From the NCBI GenBank assembly GCA_946482045.1, contig CAMLPZ010000107.1:1-12458 (forward strand): DNA of 12,458 nucleotides, given 5' to 3'. The notes beneath the pieces are model-generated. The model saw only the letters and a list, made by a program, of their open reading frames with translations, was not told where the DNA came from and ran no database searches. The stretch comes from an uncultured Asticcacaulis sp. GTDB lineage: Bacteria > Pseudomonadota > Alphaproteobacteria > Caulobacterales > Caulobacteraceae. A program made the position numbers and the translations under genes. Below, one piece after another: positions 6,240-12,458 of the stretch (its first letter is position 1; the number at the start of each line of letters is the position of its first letter).

Positions 6240-7988
6240 ATGAGCAGCATTTCGACTACGGATTCGCATGACGTCGCCGAAGGTCCGAAGATTACGGGCT
6301 TCGTCATCCTGACCATCGTGGCCATGGCCGCGAGCGGCGGTGCGCTTTTCATCGGCAATGCGCCGCTGACCAGCCCCTTCGTCGCCGACTGGTTCGACTG
6401 GCTGCGCACCGAGCCAACCTGGCCGATCGTCTTTGGCGTCAGCGTCATCGTCCTGATTGTCGGCCTGGCCGGTATGATTGCACGCCTGATCAGCGGCGTC
6501 GCGGCCTCGGCCTCACGTCCGCGCACCCGCAAGGTCCATCTGGCCACCCCATCGCCGTTCGATACAGCCGTCAGCGTTCCCGCCGAGCCGGTCAATACCC
6601 GCGCCAGCCTGAAGTTTGACGCCGACAGCATGGCCGCCAACGGCCTCGTCATCCCCGCAACCGCCGTCGAAGCCGTGCCAAGCGTGGGCGCCCAGATCGC
6701 CGAACCGCCATCGATGGAAATCAGCACCGTCGAGATTCGCTCTCTCGAGCCCGCCATCTTCTCCGACAACGCCTCGGACAGCTTTCTGACGCGGCAGCCC
6801 GAAGCCGCGGTGAAAAAGCCAATCTTTGACGCGGACGCCGCCTTATCGGAAACACATGGCCTGCAGGTAAATTCGGCGCAGGTCATCCCGATACGCCCGG
6901 ATGTGAAGATCGAGCCCAACCTCAAGACAGAAGACGTGGAGGTCGAGACCGTCGCGGAGACTGTTGATGCGCCGCACGACCCTGTGGAGGCCGCGCTGCT
7001 GGCAGAGCCGGCTGCCGTCGAACCGCGCGCCGTGCCACCGAGCGACATCAATGCCGTCGTCTCGTCCGCCAAGGCCTTCCTCGACACGCCCGCGGACGAG
7101 CCCGTAGCCGCTCGCGAAGCCCCAGTTGTGGAAGCACCTGCCGCTGAACACGCCGCGCCGCCAACCGAACTGAGCGGTTTTCACGCCATCGCCGCCGCCA
7201 TGGAGCCGGCGGACGATCAGGCCGTAATTCGCCAGGCCGTGCAGATGGCCCTGTCGGTATGGCCGGACAGCACCCGCGCCATTGCCGCCGATGAACTGGG
7301 CGTGCGTGCCGCCTACCTCTATTACGACAAGGCGCCGCAAAGCGCCCAGGCTTTCCAGCAGATCGCTTCAGGCGACCTGTCCGCGGCCGTCAATACACTT
7401 CAGGGCCACGCCGCCGATCTGGCCGCATCAGGCGCCAACCCGCAGGCCGCCGAAATCTGGCGGGTCATCGGCGCGCTCAATATGGGCCGCGACGATCCCA
7501 AGGCACTGATGGCCTATGAAAACGTGTCGGACCTGGACCCGACCGACGCCAATATCCATGTCTATCTGGCTCGCCGCTACCAGATGTCGAACGAGACAGG
7601 CAAACTCCTCCCCGTTCTGCAACGCGCCCTGACCGTGATTGGCGATCCGTCGACCCGTCTCGAACTGCTGACGCCTTACGCCGACCTGAAGATGAAGGCC
7701 GGCGATCTTCAGGCCGCCGGCGACGCCTTCGAAGAGCTGGGACGGTTGCACGAGACTCGCGCCTATCTGAAGCCTGACGACATACAGGCGCGCTCCGCTC
7801 AGGGCATTGCCCTGGCGCGCGGCGCCCAGGCCCGCGAAATGCAGGGCGTCTTCGATCAGGCCGGTCCGCTGTACAAGAAGGCGTACGCGGTGTTCAGCGA
7901 CCTGGCGGCCCTGCTACCGGACCATGCCGGTCTGCGCACCATGGCGGAAAATGCCCAGCGTGATGCCCAGCGCTTCCATATGGCCTAA
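6240..7988 (+). CDS. Membrane-anchored TPR-repeat protein, function unknown
   Basis: A 582-residue protein I do not recognise as a named family. Two transmembrane helices lie at about 18-38 (ITGFVILTIVAMAASGGALF) and 61-85 (PTWPIVFGVSVIVLIVGLAG). A long acidic, Ala/Pro/Val-rich low-complexity linker follows (about 90-320). The C-terminal part (about 320-582) is helical and built of TPR-like repeats, e.g. PQAAEIWRVIGALNMGRDDPKALMAYENVSDLDPTDANIHVYLA and GDLQAAGDAFEELGRLHETR. With two helices both ends should be on the same side, probably the cytoplasm, with the TPR domain acting as a protein-binding scaffold tethered at the inner membrane. GGGGG (6230-6234) precedes the ATG. It is divergent from ruvC, which says little about its role. 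Confidence 0.8.
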   Translation: MSSISTTDSHDVAEGPKITGFVILTIVAMAASGGALFIGNAPLTSPFVADWFDWLRTEPTWPIVFGVSVIVLIVGLAGMIARLISGVAASASRPRTRKVHLATPSPFDTAVSVPAEPVNTRASLKFDADSMAANGLVIPATAVEAVPSVGAQIAEPPSMEISTVEIRSLEPAIFSDNASDSFLTRQPEAAVKKPIFDADAALSETHGLQVNSAQVIPIRPDVKIEPNLKTEDVEVETVAETVDAPHDPVEAALLAEPAAVEPRAVPPSDINAVVSSAKAFLDTPADEPVAAREAPVVEAPAAEHAAPPTELSGFHAIAAAMEPADDQAVIRQAVQMALSVWPDSTRAIAADELGVRAAYLYYDKAPQSAQAFQQIASGDLSAAVNTLQGHAADLAASGANPQAAEIWRVIGALNMGRDDPKALMAYENVSDLDPTDANIHVYLARRYQMSNETGKLLPVLQRALTVIGDPSTRLELLTPYADLKMKAGDLQAAGDAFEELGRLHETRAYLKPDDIQARSAQGIALARGAQAREMQGVFDQAGPLYKKAYAVFSDLAALLPDHAGLRTMAENAQRDAQRFHMA

Positions 7989-8032
7989 GGACGTCCTCTT
8001 CGGGACTTCCGTCCGGCGGTAATGCGGAATAT

Positions 8033-8046
8033 GGCTGTTTACAGCC
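8033..8046 (+). terminator. Weak hairpin after the TPR gene
   Basis: GGCTGT (8033-8038) pairs with ACAGCC (8041-8046); sterically this is a five-pair stem with a TTTA loop. Only a poor T-rich tail follows (CTTGATTCTT). It lies about 45 bases past the TPR gene stop and 25 before the DUF486 gene. It may be a weak terminator or of no importance. Confidence 0.25.
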
Positions 8047-8070
8047 CTTGATTCTTGCCGGACTAAAGTG

Positions 8071-8421
8071 ATGCCAACCATCTCTCCGTCGATCGCCACG
8101 ATCGGCCTGCTGATCCTGTCGAACCTGTTCATGACGTTCGCCTGGTATGGCCATCTCAAGTTCAAGATGGAGAAGCTGTGGGTCGTGGTGCTGGCCAGTT
8201 GGGGCATAGCTTTTTTCGAATACTGCTTCCAGGTTCCCGCCAACCGCATCGGCTACGGCACCTTCAGCGCCGCCCAGCTCAAGACCATCCAGGAAGTCAT
8301 AACCTTGGTCGTCTTCGTGCTGTTCTCCTGGCTCTACCTCGGTGAGCCGCTGAAGTGGCAAACGGCGGTCGGCTTCACCTTCATCGCCTGCGGCGCCGCC
8401 TTTATCTTCTATAAGCCCTGA
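8071..8421 (+). CDS. DUF486 family small membrane protein
   Basis: A 116-residue, four-helix membrane protein matching the DUF486 family of small drug/metabolite-transporter-like proteins. Recognisable stretches are LLILSNLFMTFAWYGHLKF, a central FFEYCFQVPANRIGYG, and TIQEVITLVVFVLFSWLYLGE. The length is typical. Function is unknown; a transport role is suggested only by resemblance to DMT-type proteins. I chose the ATG at 8071; a GTG immediately before it (8068) is in frame, and no strong ribosome site helps to decide. The stop lies inside the end of the Lrp-type gene on the other strand (13-base overlap, convergent). Confidence 0.85.
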   Translation: MPTISPSIATIGLLILSNLFMTFAWYGHLKFKMEKLWVVVLASWGIAFFEYCFQVPANRIGYGTFSAAQLKTIQEVITLVVFVLFSWLYLGEPLKWQTAVGFTFIACGAAFIFYKP

Positions 8422-8873
8422 TCGAATAGCGGCCGGCGCGTGGTGAACTTGGTCGTCGACCACGCTACGAAACTGTCGAAGCGGCGGATGATGGGGTCGG
8501 CCATCAGTACACGCTCGCCCCACTGCTCGTAATCCGCCGGATCACGCGCCGCGACGATCAGCATGAAATCGAACTGCCCGGCAACGGAATAGCATTGCAG
8601 GACACGCTCATCCGCCAGCATGCGCGCGCGAAAGGCATCGTAGCCTTCCACCGTTTCCTGGTGAAAGGTAACGCTGACAATAACTGTGATGCCGGTCTGC
8701 CCCTGACTGCTGACCAAAGCGACTTCGCCTGTAATGATGCCGGAAGCTTTCATCGCGGCCAGGCGCCGCCGCACCGCGGACGCCGACAGCGATACGCGCC
8801 GCCCCAGTTCGCCATGCGAGAGGCTGCAATTCTGTTGAACCAGATCGAGCAGTTTGCGGTCGAACGCGTCCAT
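8409..8873 (-). CDS. Lrp/AsnC family transcriptional regulator
   Basis: A 154-residue regulator of normal Lrp/AsnC length. The N-terminal helix-turn-helix (about 1-50) begins MDAFDRKLLDLVQQNCSLSHGELGRRV and continues LSASAVRRRLAAMKASGIITG. The C-terminal ligand-binding RAM domain (about 60-145) includes TVIVSVTF, LQCYSVAGQFDFMLIVAARD and the closing SFVAWSTTKF. The ATG at 8873 has AAAGGCG just upstream; the open frame continues to 8951, but that extension would cross the promoter and operators. Such proteins sense amino acids or related ligands and often control themselves and a divergent gene. Three similar palindromes and a TATAAT upstream, with a divergent S41 peptidase gene, fit that pattern. 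The ligand cannot be told from sequence. Confidence 0.92.
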   Translation of the reverse strand: MDAFDRKLLDLVQQNCSLSHGELGRRVSLSASAVRRRLAAMKASGIITGEVALVSSQGQTGITVIVSVTFHQETVEGYDAFRARMLADERVLQCYSVAGQFDFMLIVAARDPADYEQWGERVLMADPIIRRFDSFVAWSTTKFTTRRPLFDQGL

Positions 8874-8883
8874 GAGCGCCTTT

Positions 8884-8946
8884 GCGAAATACGCTGTGGA
8901 AGGATAATTATATAGCGAATATCGCCACTTAGACAGCGAAATTCGC
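8884..8946. promoter_or_regulatory. Array of three similar palindromic operators
   Basis: Three 11-base sites share GCGAA-N-TCGC-like symmetry: GCGAAATACGC (8884-8894), GCGAATATCGC (8915-8925) and GCGAAATTCGC (8936-8946). Start-to-start distances are 31 and 21 bases, close to three and two turns of DNA, so all would face the same side. A half-site GCGAAA follows at 8960. The array flanks the TATAAT of the Lrp-type gene and lies 52-115 bases before the S41 gene. Binding by the adjacent Lrp-type protein is inference. Confidence 0.6.
8907..8912 (-). promoter_or_regulatory. -10 element (TATAAT) of the Lrp-type regulator gene
   Basis: The minus strand reads TATAAT at 8912-8907, a perfect -10 hexamer in an otherwise GC-rich region. 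Initiation would be near 8900, about 27 bases ahead of the ATG at 8873. No good -35 is seen at 16-18 bases; that region overlaps the palindrome at 8936-8946. Confidence 0.5.
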
Positions 8947-8998
8947 CGCACACCGTCAGGCGAAAGTCATTAGACTGCGGCCGTTACAGGAGACTTCC

Positions 8999-10309
8999 AT
9001 GATCAGCTACATGCTTGCCCTTGGTCTTGCCGTGGCCCCCTTGTCCGATGTCAGGACAGCGGAAGGTTACGACACGCGCCTCGCCGGATTATGGCTGGCG
9101 AAAGGCTACGGCTATGTCGTCGATATCGCCCCGGACCGCCTGACCCTTTACCACATCGCGGATGGTCTTTGCCTGAAAGACCCGCGTGACGGCGACAATC
9201 CGGACGGTTTGTTCGTGCAATGGCGGGAACAGCCGGGCGGGCATATTGCCCTTACCCCAGGCCTGGAAGAAACCCTCTATGATTTCGAACGAATCCCTGC
9301 CCTGCCCGCCGCGTGTCAGTCGCCAGCAGCATGGACGCCCGAACGTCGCTTCGCGTTTGTGACGGCAACGCTGCGCACACATTACCCGTCGTTCGAACGT
9401 GTCGGAGTCGATTGGCCGAAACTGATGAAAGACATCCGTGTCCGCTACCCGCACCTCGATAGCGATGCCCAACTGTGGCAGGCGCTGACGGACATCTATA
9501 CAGCCCTCAACGAACCGCACAGCGAGGTGAGTAACGGACAAGAGGCCATCGAAGGCGGCCAGGCAGCTACCATTATGCGCCTCGGCAACAAGGCTGCTGT
9601 CAGAACCTGGCTTAGCGCCTATCGCGACGGTATTCTCAACGACATTCTGGAGGGAAAAGGCCAGCACGTCGCCAACCAGAAGATCTTCTGGGGCCGGCGC
9701 GGAGACGTGGGCTATCTCAGCCTTATGACCATGGGCGGCTATGCAGCGGACGACAGCGACGATATGGCGACGCTCAATGCCGTTCTCGACGAAGCGCTGA
9801 CGGCATTCATTGGCGCGAAAGCCGTCATTGTTGATGTCAGCAACAATCGCGGAGGCCACGATTCGACTGCGCGCACCATTGCCACACGCTTTGCGGCGGA
9901 ACCGCACCTGGCCTACACAAAGCTACCGGCCGCCACACCCGACGCTACGCCTCAGACCTTTTACGTCCAACCCTCCCCACGTGTCCGCTACACGGGCCCC
10001 GTCTACGTCCTGACCAGCGATATCACGGTCAGTGCCGGGGAGGTCTTTGTCATGACAATGAAGACGTTGCCAAACGTCACGACGATTGGGACCACGACAC
10101 GCGGCGCCTTTTCAGACCAGATACCAAAGCCGCTCGACAATGGCTGGACCTTTACCCTGTCGGCGGAAATCTACCGCGACGCCCATGGTCACTGGCCGGA
10201 AGGCCAAGGCATAGCGCCGGATCAAACGCTGGATATCTATGGCGGCCCTGATCTCCTGAAAAGCCATTCTCAGGCCGTTCTGCGCCTTATGGGCGACCTC
10301 GAAAGATAG
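8999..10309 (+). CDS. S41 family peptidase, tricorn-like, no PDZ domain seen
   Basis: A 436-residue S41 serine peptidase homologue. The likely nucleophile is Ser345 in TSDITVSAGEVF. Other landmarks are a helix ending LNEPHSEV (His174), VIVDVSNNRGGHDSTA (276-291), GTTTRGAFSD (364-373) and PEGQGIAPDQ (Glu401). The CtpA-type lysine about 25 residues after the serine is absent (residue 370 is Ala), while Glu401 lies 56 residues after Ser345, close to the tricorn Ser-Glu spacing (58); a Ser/His/Glu arrangement is therefore more likely than a Ser/Lys dyad. No PDZ domain is evident. The first 20 residues are hydrophobic but lack a basic N-terminus, so export is possible, not certain. AGGAGA at 8988-8993 supports the ATG. 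It is divergent from the Lrp-type regulator, which may control it. Substrate unknown. Confidence 0.85.
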   Translation: MISYMLALGLAVAPLSDVRTAEGYDTRLAGLWLAKGYGYVVDIAPDRLTLYHIADGLCLKDPRDGDNPDGLFVQWREQPGGHIALTPGLEETLYDFERIPALPAACQSPAAWTPERRFAFVTATLRTHYPSFERVGVDWPKLMKDIRVRYPHLDSDAQLWQALTDIYTALNEPHSEVSNGQEAIEGGQAATIMRLGNKAAVRTWLSAYRDGILNDILEGKGQHVANQKIFWGRRGDVGYLSLMTMGGYAADDSDDMATLNAVLDEALTAFIGAKAVIVDVSNNRGGHDSTARTIATRFAAEPHLAYTKLPAATPDATPQTFYVQPSPRVRYTGPVYVLTSDITVSAGEVFVMTMKTLPNVTTIGTTTRGAFSDQIPKPLDNGWTFTLSAEIYRDAHGHWPEGQGIAPDQTLDIYGGPDLLKSHSQAVLRLMGDLER

Positions 10310-10328
10310 TCTACTTCCTTATTTCACC

Positions 10329-10366
10329 GGGCTTTGATAGCTACCTGTCAAAGCTTACTATCTTTT
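10329..10366 (+). terminator. Probable terminator of the S41 peptidase gene
   Basis: GCTTTGA (10331-10337) pairs with TCAAAGC (10348-10354), extendable by two G-T pairs, with a 10-base loop and a T-rich tail ending in CTTTT. It begins about 20 bases past the stop. The tail is interrupted, so strength is moderate. The loop contains AGCTACCT, complementary to AGGTAGCT at 10390-10397. Confidence 0.45.
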
Positions 10367-10397
10367 AATGTTATATACCTTGCATCAATAGGTAGCT
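10342..10397. promoter_or_regulatory. AT-rich region with TACCT/AGGTA motifs before padR
   Basis: This AT-rich stretch stands out from GC-rich surroundings and probably holds the padR promoter (TTATATACC near 10371-10379 is a -10 candidate; no clear -35 is seen). TACCT occurs at 10342-10346 and 10376-10380, and its complement AGGTA at 10390-10394. The last two form an inverted pair nine bases apart, a possible operator for the adjacent PadR-type protein. Support is weak. Confidence 0.3.
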
Positions 10398-10446
10398 TGC
10401 CGTAGTCTCTGGTCATGGCGCTGCAGTTCGCAGTGCTGCCCGCCTC

Positions 10447-10477
10447 GTCCCGGATGTTTTAGGCACTCATCCGGGAC
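10447..10477 (+). other. Perfect 10-bp inverted repeat in the padR leader
   Basis: GTCCCGGATG (10447-10456) pairs perfectly with CATCCGGGAC (10468-10477) around an 11-base loop that begins TTTT. No T-run follows, so it is not a terminator. It sits 27 bases ahead of the padR ATG, where it could be a leader hairpin or a protein-binding site. Confidence 0.55.
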
Positions 10478-10504
10478 AGGGCGGCCCAACCGGAACCAAG
10501 GATC

Positions 10505-10864
10505 ATGGCTGAATCCATCGATATCCAACTGAAGAAAGGGGTCCTGGGCTTTTGCGTCCTGGCTGTGCTGGCGCGCGGCGAGAACTATGCCTACGAGATC
10601 GCTTCAAAGCTTTCCGATGCCATCGGCATGGGCGAAGGCACCATCTATCCGCTTATGCGGCGTATGCAGACCGACGGACTGGTCGAAACCTACCTGGTCG
10701 AATCGTCGTCCGGCCCTTCGCGCAAATATTACCGCCTGACACCCCAGGGGCATGAGGCGCTGAGAGCGCAGACCCAGGAATGGCGCGGATTTTCGCGCGC
10801 CGTCGACGCCCTTTTGACCCCCTCGTCGCCGCTTATGGCGTCCCAGCCCGCTCCGGAGGCTTGA
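10505..10864 (+). CDS. PadR family transcriptional regulator
   Basis: A 119-residue PadR-type regulator of the short class. The winged helix-turn-helix runs from about 8 to 85: LKKGVLGFCVLAVLARGENYAYEI, then the recognition helix region MGEGTIYPLMRRMQTDGLVETYL, and the wing GPSRKYYRLTPQGHEAL. The C-terminal tail is short (EWRGFSRAVDALL). PadR proteins paired with DUF1700 genes usually repress their own operon. AAGGA (10498-10502) is unusually close to the ATG. The gene ends five bases before the DUF1700 gene, so it is the first gene of a three-gene operon. Confidence 0.92.
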   Translation: MAESIDIQLKKGVLGFCVLAVLARGENYAYEIASKLSDAIGMGEGTIYPLMRRMQTDGLVETYLVESSSGPSRKYYRLTPQGHEALRAQTQEWRGFSRAVDALLTPSSPLMASQPAPEA

Positions 10865-10869
10865 GAGAA

Positions 10870-11436
10870 ATGACCCGCATCGAATTCATGGATAGCCTGA
10901 AGCGCGGCCTGAACGGCCTGCCGCCTTCGGCGATCGCCGACATCACCGCCGACTATGAAGCGCACTTCAACGACGCAGCCGCCGCCGGCCGCTCCGAAGC
11001 CGAAGTGGCCGCCGCCCTTGGCGACCCAGACCGGCTGGCCCGCGAACTGCGCGCCGAAGCCGGCATGAAGAACTGGGAATCGGCCAAGACGCCTTCATCG
11101 GCGGCCGGCGCCATCGCCGGCATCATAGGGCTTGGCGCGCTCGACGTCTTTATCCTCCTGCCCTTGCTGGGCAGCGTGGCCGGCGCCCTGGTCGGCTTCT
11201 TTGCCGCCGCCATCGGCGTCTTTATCGGCGGCGGCGTCGTCTTCGCCGTTGGTCCCTTCCTGCCTCTGCCGGGCGGTTGGATCGTGGCGCTTCTGATGGG
11301 CATCGGCATGATGGCCGGCGCCGCGGCGGTCGGCGCGCTCACCGCCGCCCTGACCATCTGGCTGGTCAACGGCGTCGTCTGGTACGCCCGCCTGCACTAC
11401 AAGGTCCTGAAACCCGCGCTCGACGCGCACGCCTGA
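10870..11436 (+). CDS. DUF1700 family membrane protein
   Basis: A 188-residue protein with the DUF1700 layout. The cytoplasmic N-terminal domain (about 1-70) opens MTRIEFMDSLKRGLNGLP and has DITADYEAHFNDAAAAGRSEAEVAAALGDP. Three to four glycine/alanine-rich membrane helices follow (about 78-100, 102-130, 136-175), ending in a basic tail. The N-terminal domain resembles a helical module found next to PadR regulators. GGAGG at 10855-10859 supports the ATG at 10870; the same frame is open from 10780, but that start overlaps padR deeply. Function is not established; the partner genes suggest a cell-envelope role. It is 13 bases ahead of the DUF2807 gene. Confidence 0.88.
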   Translation: MTRIEFMDSLKRGLNGLPPSAIADITADYEAHFNDAAAAGRSEAEVAAALGDPDRLARELRAEAGMKNWESAKTPSSAAGAIAGIIGLGALDVFILLPLLGSVAGALVGFFAAAIGVFIGGGVVFAVGPFLPLPGGWIVALLMGIGMMAGAAAVGALTAALTIWLVNGVVWYARLHYKVLKPALDAHA

Positions 11437-11449
11437 TTGGGAGGCAGAT

Positions 11450-12229
11450 ATGATCAAGAAATTGTTTGTCATCGCCGGCATTACCGCAGGCGTATCGATT
11501 GTCTGCCTCGCCGGGGCCTTCGCCCTGGCCGGCCAGGAAATCACTACCAAGGGCTATTCGATCAGCGTTGTTGAAGACGGGGACCATATCCGCTTCCGCA
11601 AGGGCGACGCCGCCAAGCCGACGCCCCAGGTGACACGTACCATCGCCTGGACGGGCAGCGACTTCCTGTCGTCAGACCTGGATGCCGATGTCGAATACGT
11701 CCAGGGTGCGGAGGCCTCAATTCGCATTACAGGCCCTCAGGCGCTGGTCGACGCGATCCGCTTCGATAATGGCAAGCTGTGGATGCTTGATGCGCCCAGC
11801 ATTCCGGATTCGGTCAACTTCACGATCGGAAAGGATGGCATCGATGCGCAGTCGAGCAAGGAGGGCCTGCGTATCGTCGTGACGGCGCCTTCGGTCACGC
11901 GCTTTCAGGTGCTCGGATCTGGCGTCCTCGATATTCATAACTACAACCAGCCGAAGATCGATGTTGAAGTTCACAGCAGCGGCTCTTTCCATGGCTCAGG
12001 GGTGACCCAGGTCGCCACCATCAACGTCTCCGGCAGCGGCGAGGCCGACCTGGAGGACCTTCGCGCCAAGGACGCCACGGTTCGCCTGAGCGGCTCGGGC
12101 GGAACCGACATCCACGCTTCCGGCAAGGTCAAGGTCGACCTGTCGGGCTCGGGCAATGTCGAACTCAAGACCAAGCCGGAAAGTCTTGAGTCCAATATTT
12201 CCGGGTCGGGCTCGCTTCACCAGGACTGA
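11450..12229 (+). CDS. Exported DUF2807 (GIN-domain) GSG-repeat protein
   Basis: A 259-residue protein with a signal peptide (MIKKLFVIAGITAGVSIVCLAGAFALA, probable cleavage near residue 27) and a DUF2807 domain. The C-terminal half carries repeats of about 18-20 residues built on SGSG: VLGSGVLDI, SSGSFHGSG, VSGSGEADL, LSGSGGTDI, LSGSGNVEL and ISGSGSLHQD at the very end. These fit the rungs of a beta-helix, as expected for this family. Location is periplasm or outer surface; no lipobox is evident. GGGAGG at 11440-11445 precedes the ATG. It follows padR and DUF1700 with short gaps and precedes a strong terminator, so the three form one unit. Biochemical role is unknown. Confidence 0.88.
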   Translation: MIKKLFVIAGITAGVSIVCLAGAFALAGQEITTKGYSISVVEDGDHIRFRKGDAAKPTPQVTRTIAWTGSDFLSSDLDADVEYVQGAEASIRITGPQALVDAIRFDNGKLWMLDAPSIPDSVNFTIGKDGIDAQSSKEGLRIVVTAPSVTRFQVLGSGVLDIHNYNQPKIDVEVHSSGSFHGSGVTQVATINVSGSGEADLEDLRAKDATVRLSGSGGTDIHASGKVKVDLSGSGNVELKTKPESLESNISGSGSLHQD

Positions 12230-12245
12230 CTTTGACGACAATATG

Positions 12246-12278
12246 AAAAACGCCGGGCCGCAAGGTCCGGCGTTTTTT
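12246..12278. terminator. Strong intrinsic terminator of the padR operon
   Basis: ACGCCGGGCC (12250-12259) pairs with GGTCCGGCGT (12264-12273) with one G-T pair, closing on a GCAA tetraloop of the stable GNRA type. Six T (12273-12278) follow, and A-rich bases (12246-12250) precede the stem. The A and T runs make it potentially bidirectional. It lies 17 bases past the DUF2807 stop. Confidence 0.9.
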
Positions 12279-12303
12279 CGTGCGTCTTGCATGAAGACGG
12301 TAA

Positions 12304-12458
12304 ATGGCTGATCCTTACGCCATGACACGACCTCGCCTCCCTGATTGGCCGACGCTCCGGCGTCAAGCCGTATGGTTCGCCATGGTGGTCGCCATCTGGC
12401 TGGTCGTATCCTTCATCATCTCATTGCAGATGTACGTGTCGTCGCGCGTCACCGGCAC
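12304..12458 (+). CDS. Start of a membrane protein gene, cut by the window end
   Basis: An open frame from ATG 12304 (or ATG 12322, six codons later) runs off the window. It encodes 51 residues: a basic N-terminal segment (MTRPRLPDWPTLRRQAVW) and one clear transmembrane helix, FAMVVAIWLVVSFIISLQMY, followed by VSSRVTGT. It comes right after the terminator of the padR operon and so starts a new unit. The pattern is compatible with the N-terminus of a multi-helix sensor kinase of the LytS type, but too little is present to identify it. The 12304 start has a weak purine stretch (GAAGACGG) upstream. Confidence 0.6.
   Translation, partial: MADPYAMTRPRLPDWPTLRRQAVWFAMVVAIWLVVSFIISLQMYVSSRVTG

Noticed and set aside
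6212..7087. 291-codon open frame on the minus strand
   Set aside because: It is antisense to the TPR gene, with Ser/Thr/Ala-rich composition typical of a reverse frame and no motif.
7989..8014. GGACG/CGTCC inverted repeat as terminator of the TPR gene
   Set aside because: The stem is short and interrupted, and no T-run follows.
7894..8523. 209-codon minus-strand frame over the DUF486 gene
   Set aside because: It is His/Arg/Gln-rich, overlaps three genes and has no recognisable domain.
9089..9907. 272-codon open frame antisense to the S41 gene
   Set aside because: It shows no family resemblance, and the plus-strand peptidase explains the codon pattern.
1..12458. CRISPR array, tRNA, insertion sequence or prophage
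   Set aside because: No regularly spaced repeats, cloverleaf, transposase or phage-like gene was seen on reading both strands.

Overview
The window comes from a GC-rich alphaproteobacterium, most likely in the Caulobacterales (a Caulobacter or Asticcacaulis relative). The evidence is a sigF-nrsF pair divergent from a DUF2282/DUF692/DUF2063/DoxX operon, a ruvC-ruvA-ruvB operon with an alphaproteobacterial GTTC-N7-GTTC LexA box, and palindromic intergenic repeats of an alphaproteobacterial type. Assignment to a genus is inference. No rRNA, tRNA, insertion sequence, phage gene or CRISPR array is visible, and no gap between genes exceeds 300 bases.

Region 1 (1-3898) is the most specialised. After an intergenic stretch with three hairpins (1-161), an ECF sigma factor (sigF-like) and its six-helix membrane anti-sigma factor (NrsF, DUF1109) lie on the minus strand. 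Divergent from them is a four-gene operon: a small exported four-cysteine peptide (BufA/bufferin, DUF2282), an MNIO enzyme (BufB, DUF692), its partner protein (BufC, DUF2063) and a DoxX membrane protein. Both divergent transcription units carry the same motif, GTAACC-N16-CGTA, which fits a sigF-controlled metal-stress regulon. By family knowledge, BufB and BufC modify cysteines of BufA, and the exported peptide then binds copper.

Region 2 (3895-6085, minus strand) is ruvC-ruvA-ruvB, the Holliday junction resolvasome, packed with overlaps or tiny gaps. A perfect LexA box overlaps the ruvC start. RuvB and the DoxX gene converge and share the bases of their stop codons (CTAG).

Region 3 (6240-8421) holds a two-helix membrane-anchored TPR protein of unknown function and a DUF486 small membrane protein. 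Region 4 (8409-10366) is an Lrp/AsnC-type regulator divergent from a tricorn-like S41 peptidase. Between them are three similar 11-bp palindromes, spaced 31 and 21 bp apart, and a clear TATAAT for the regulator.

Region 5 (10330-12278) is a padR-DUF1700-DUF2807 operon (regulator, membrane protein, exported GSG-repeat protein) ending in a strong GCAA-loop terminator. The window closes inside the start of a membrane protein gene that cannot be identified from the part present.
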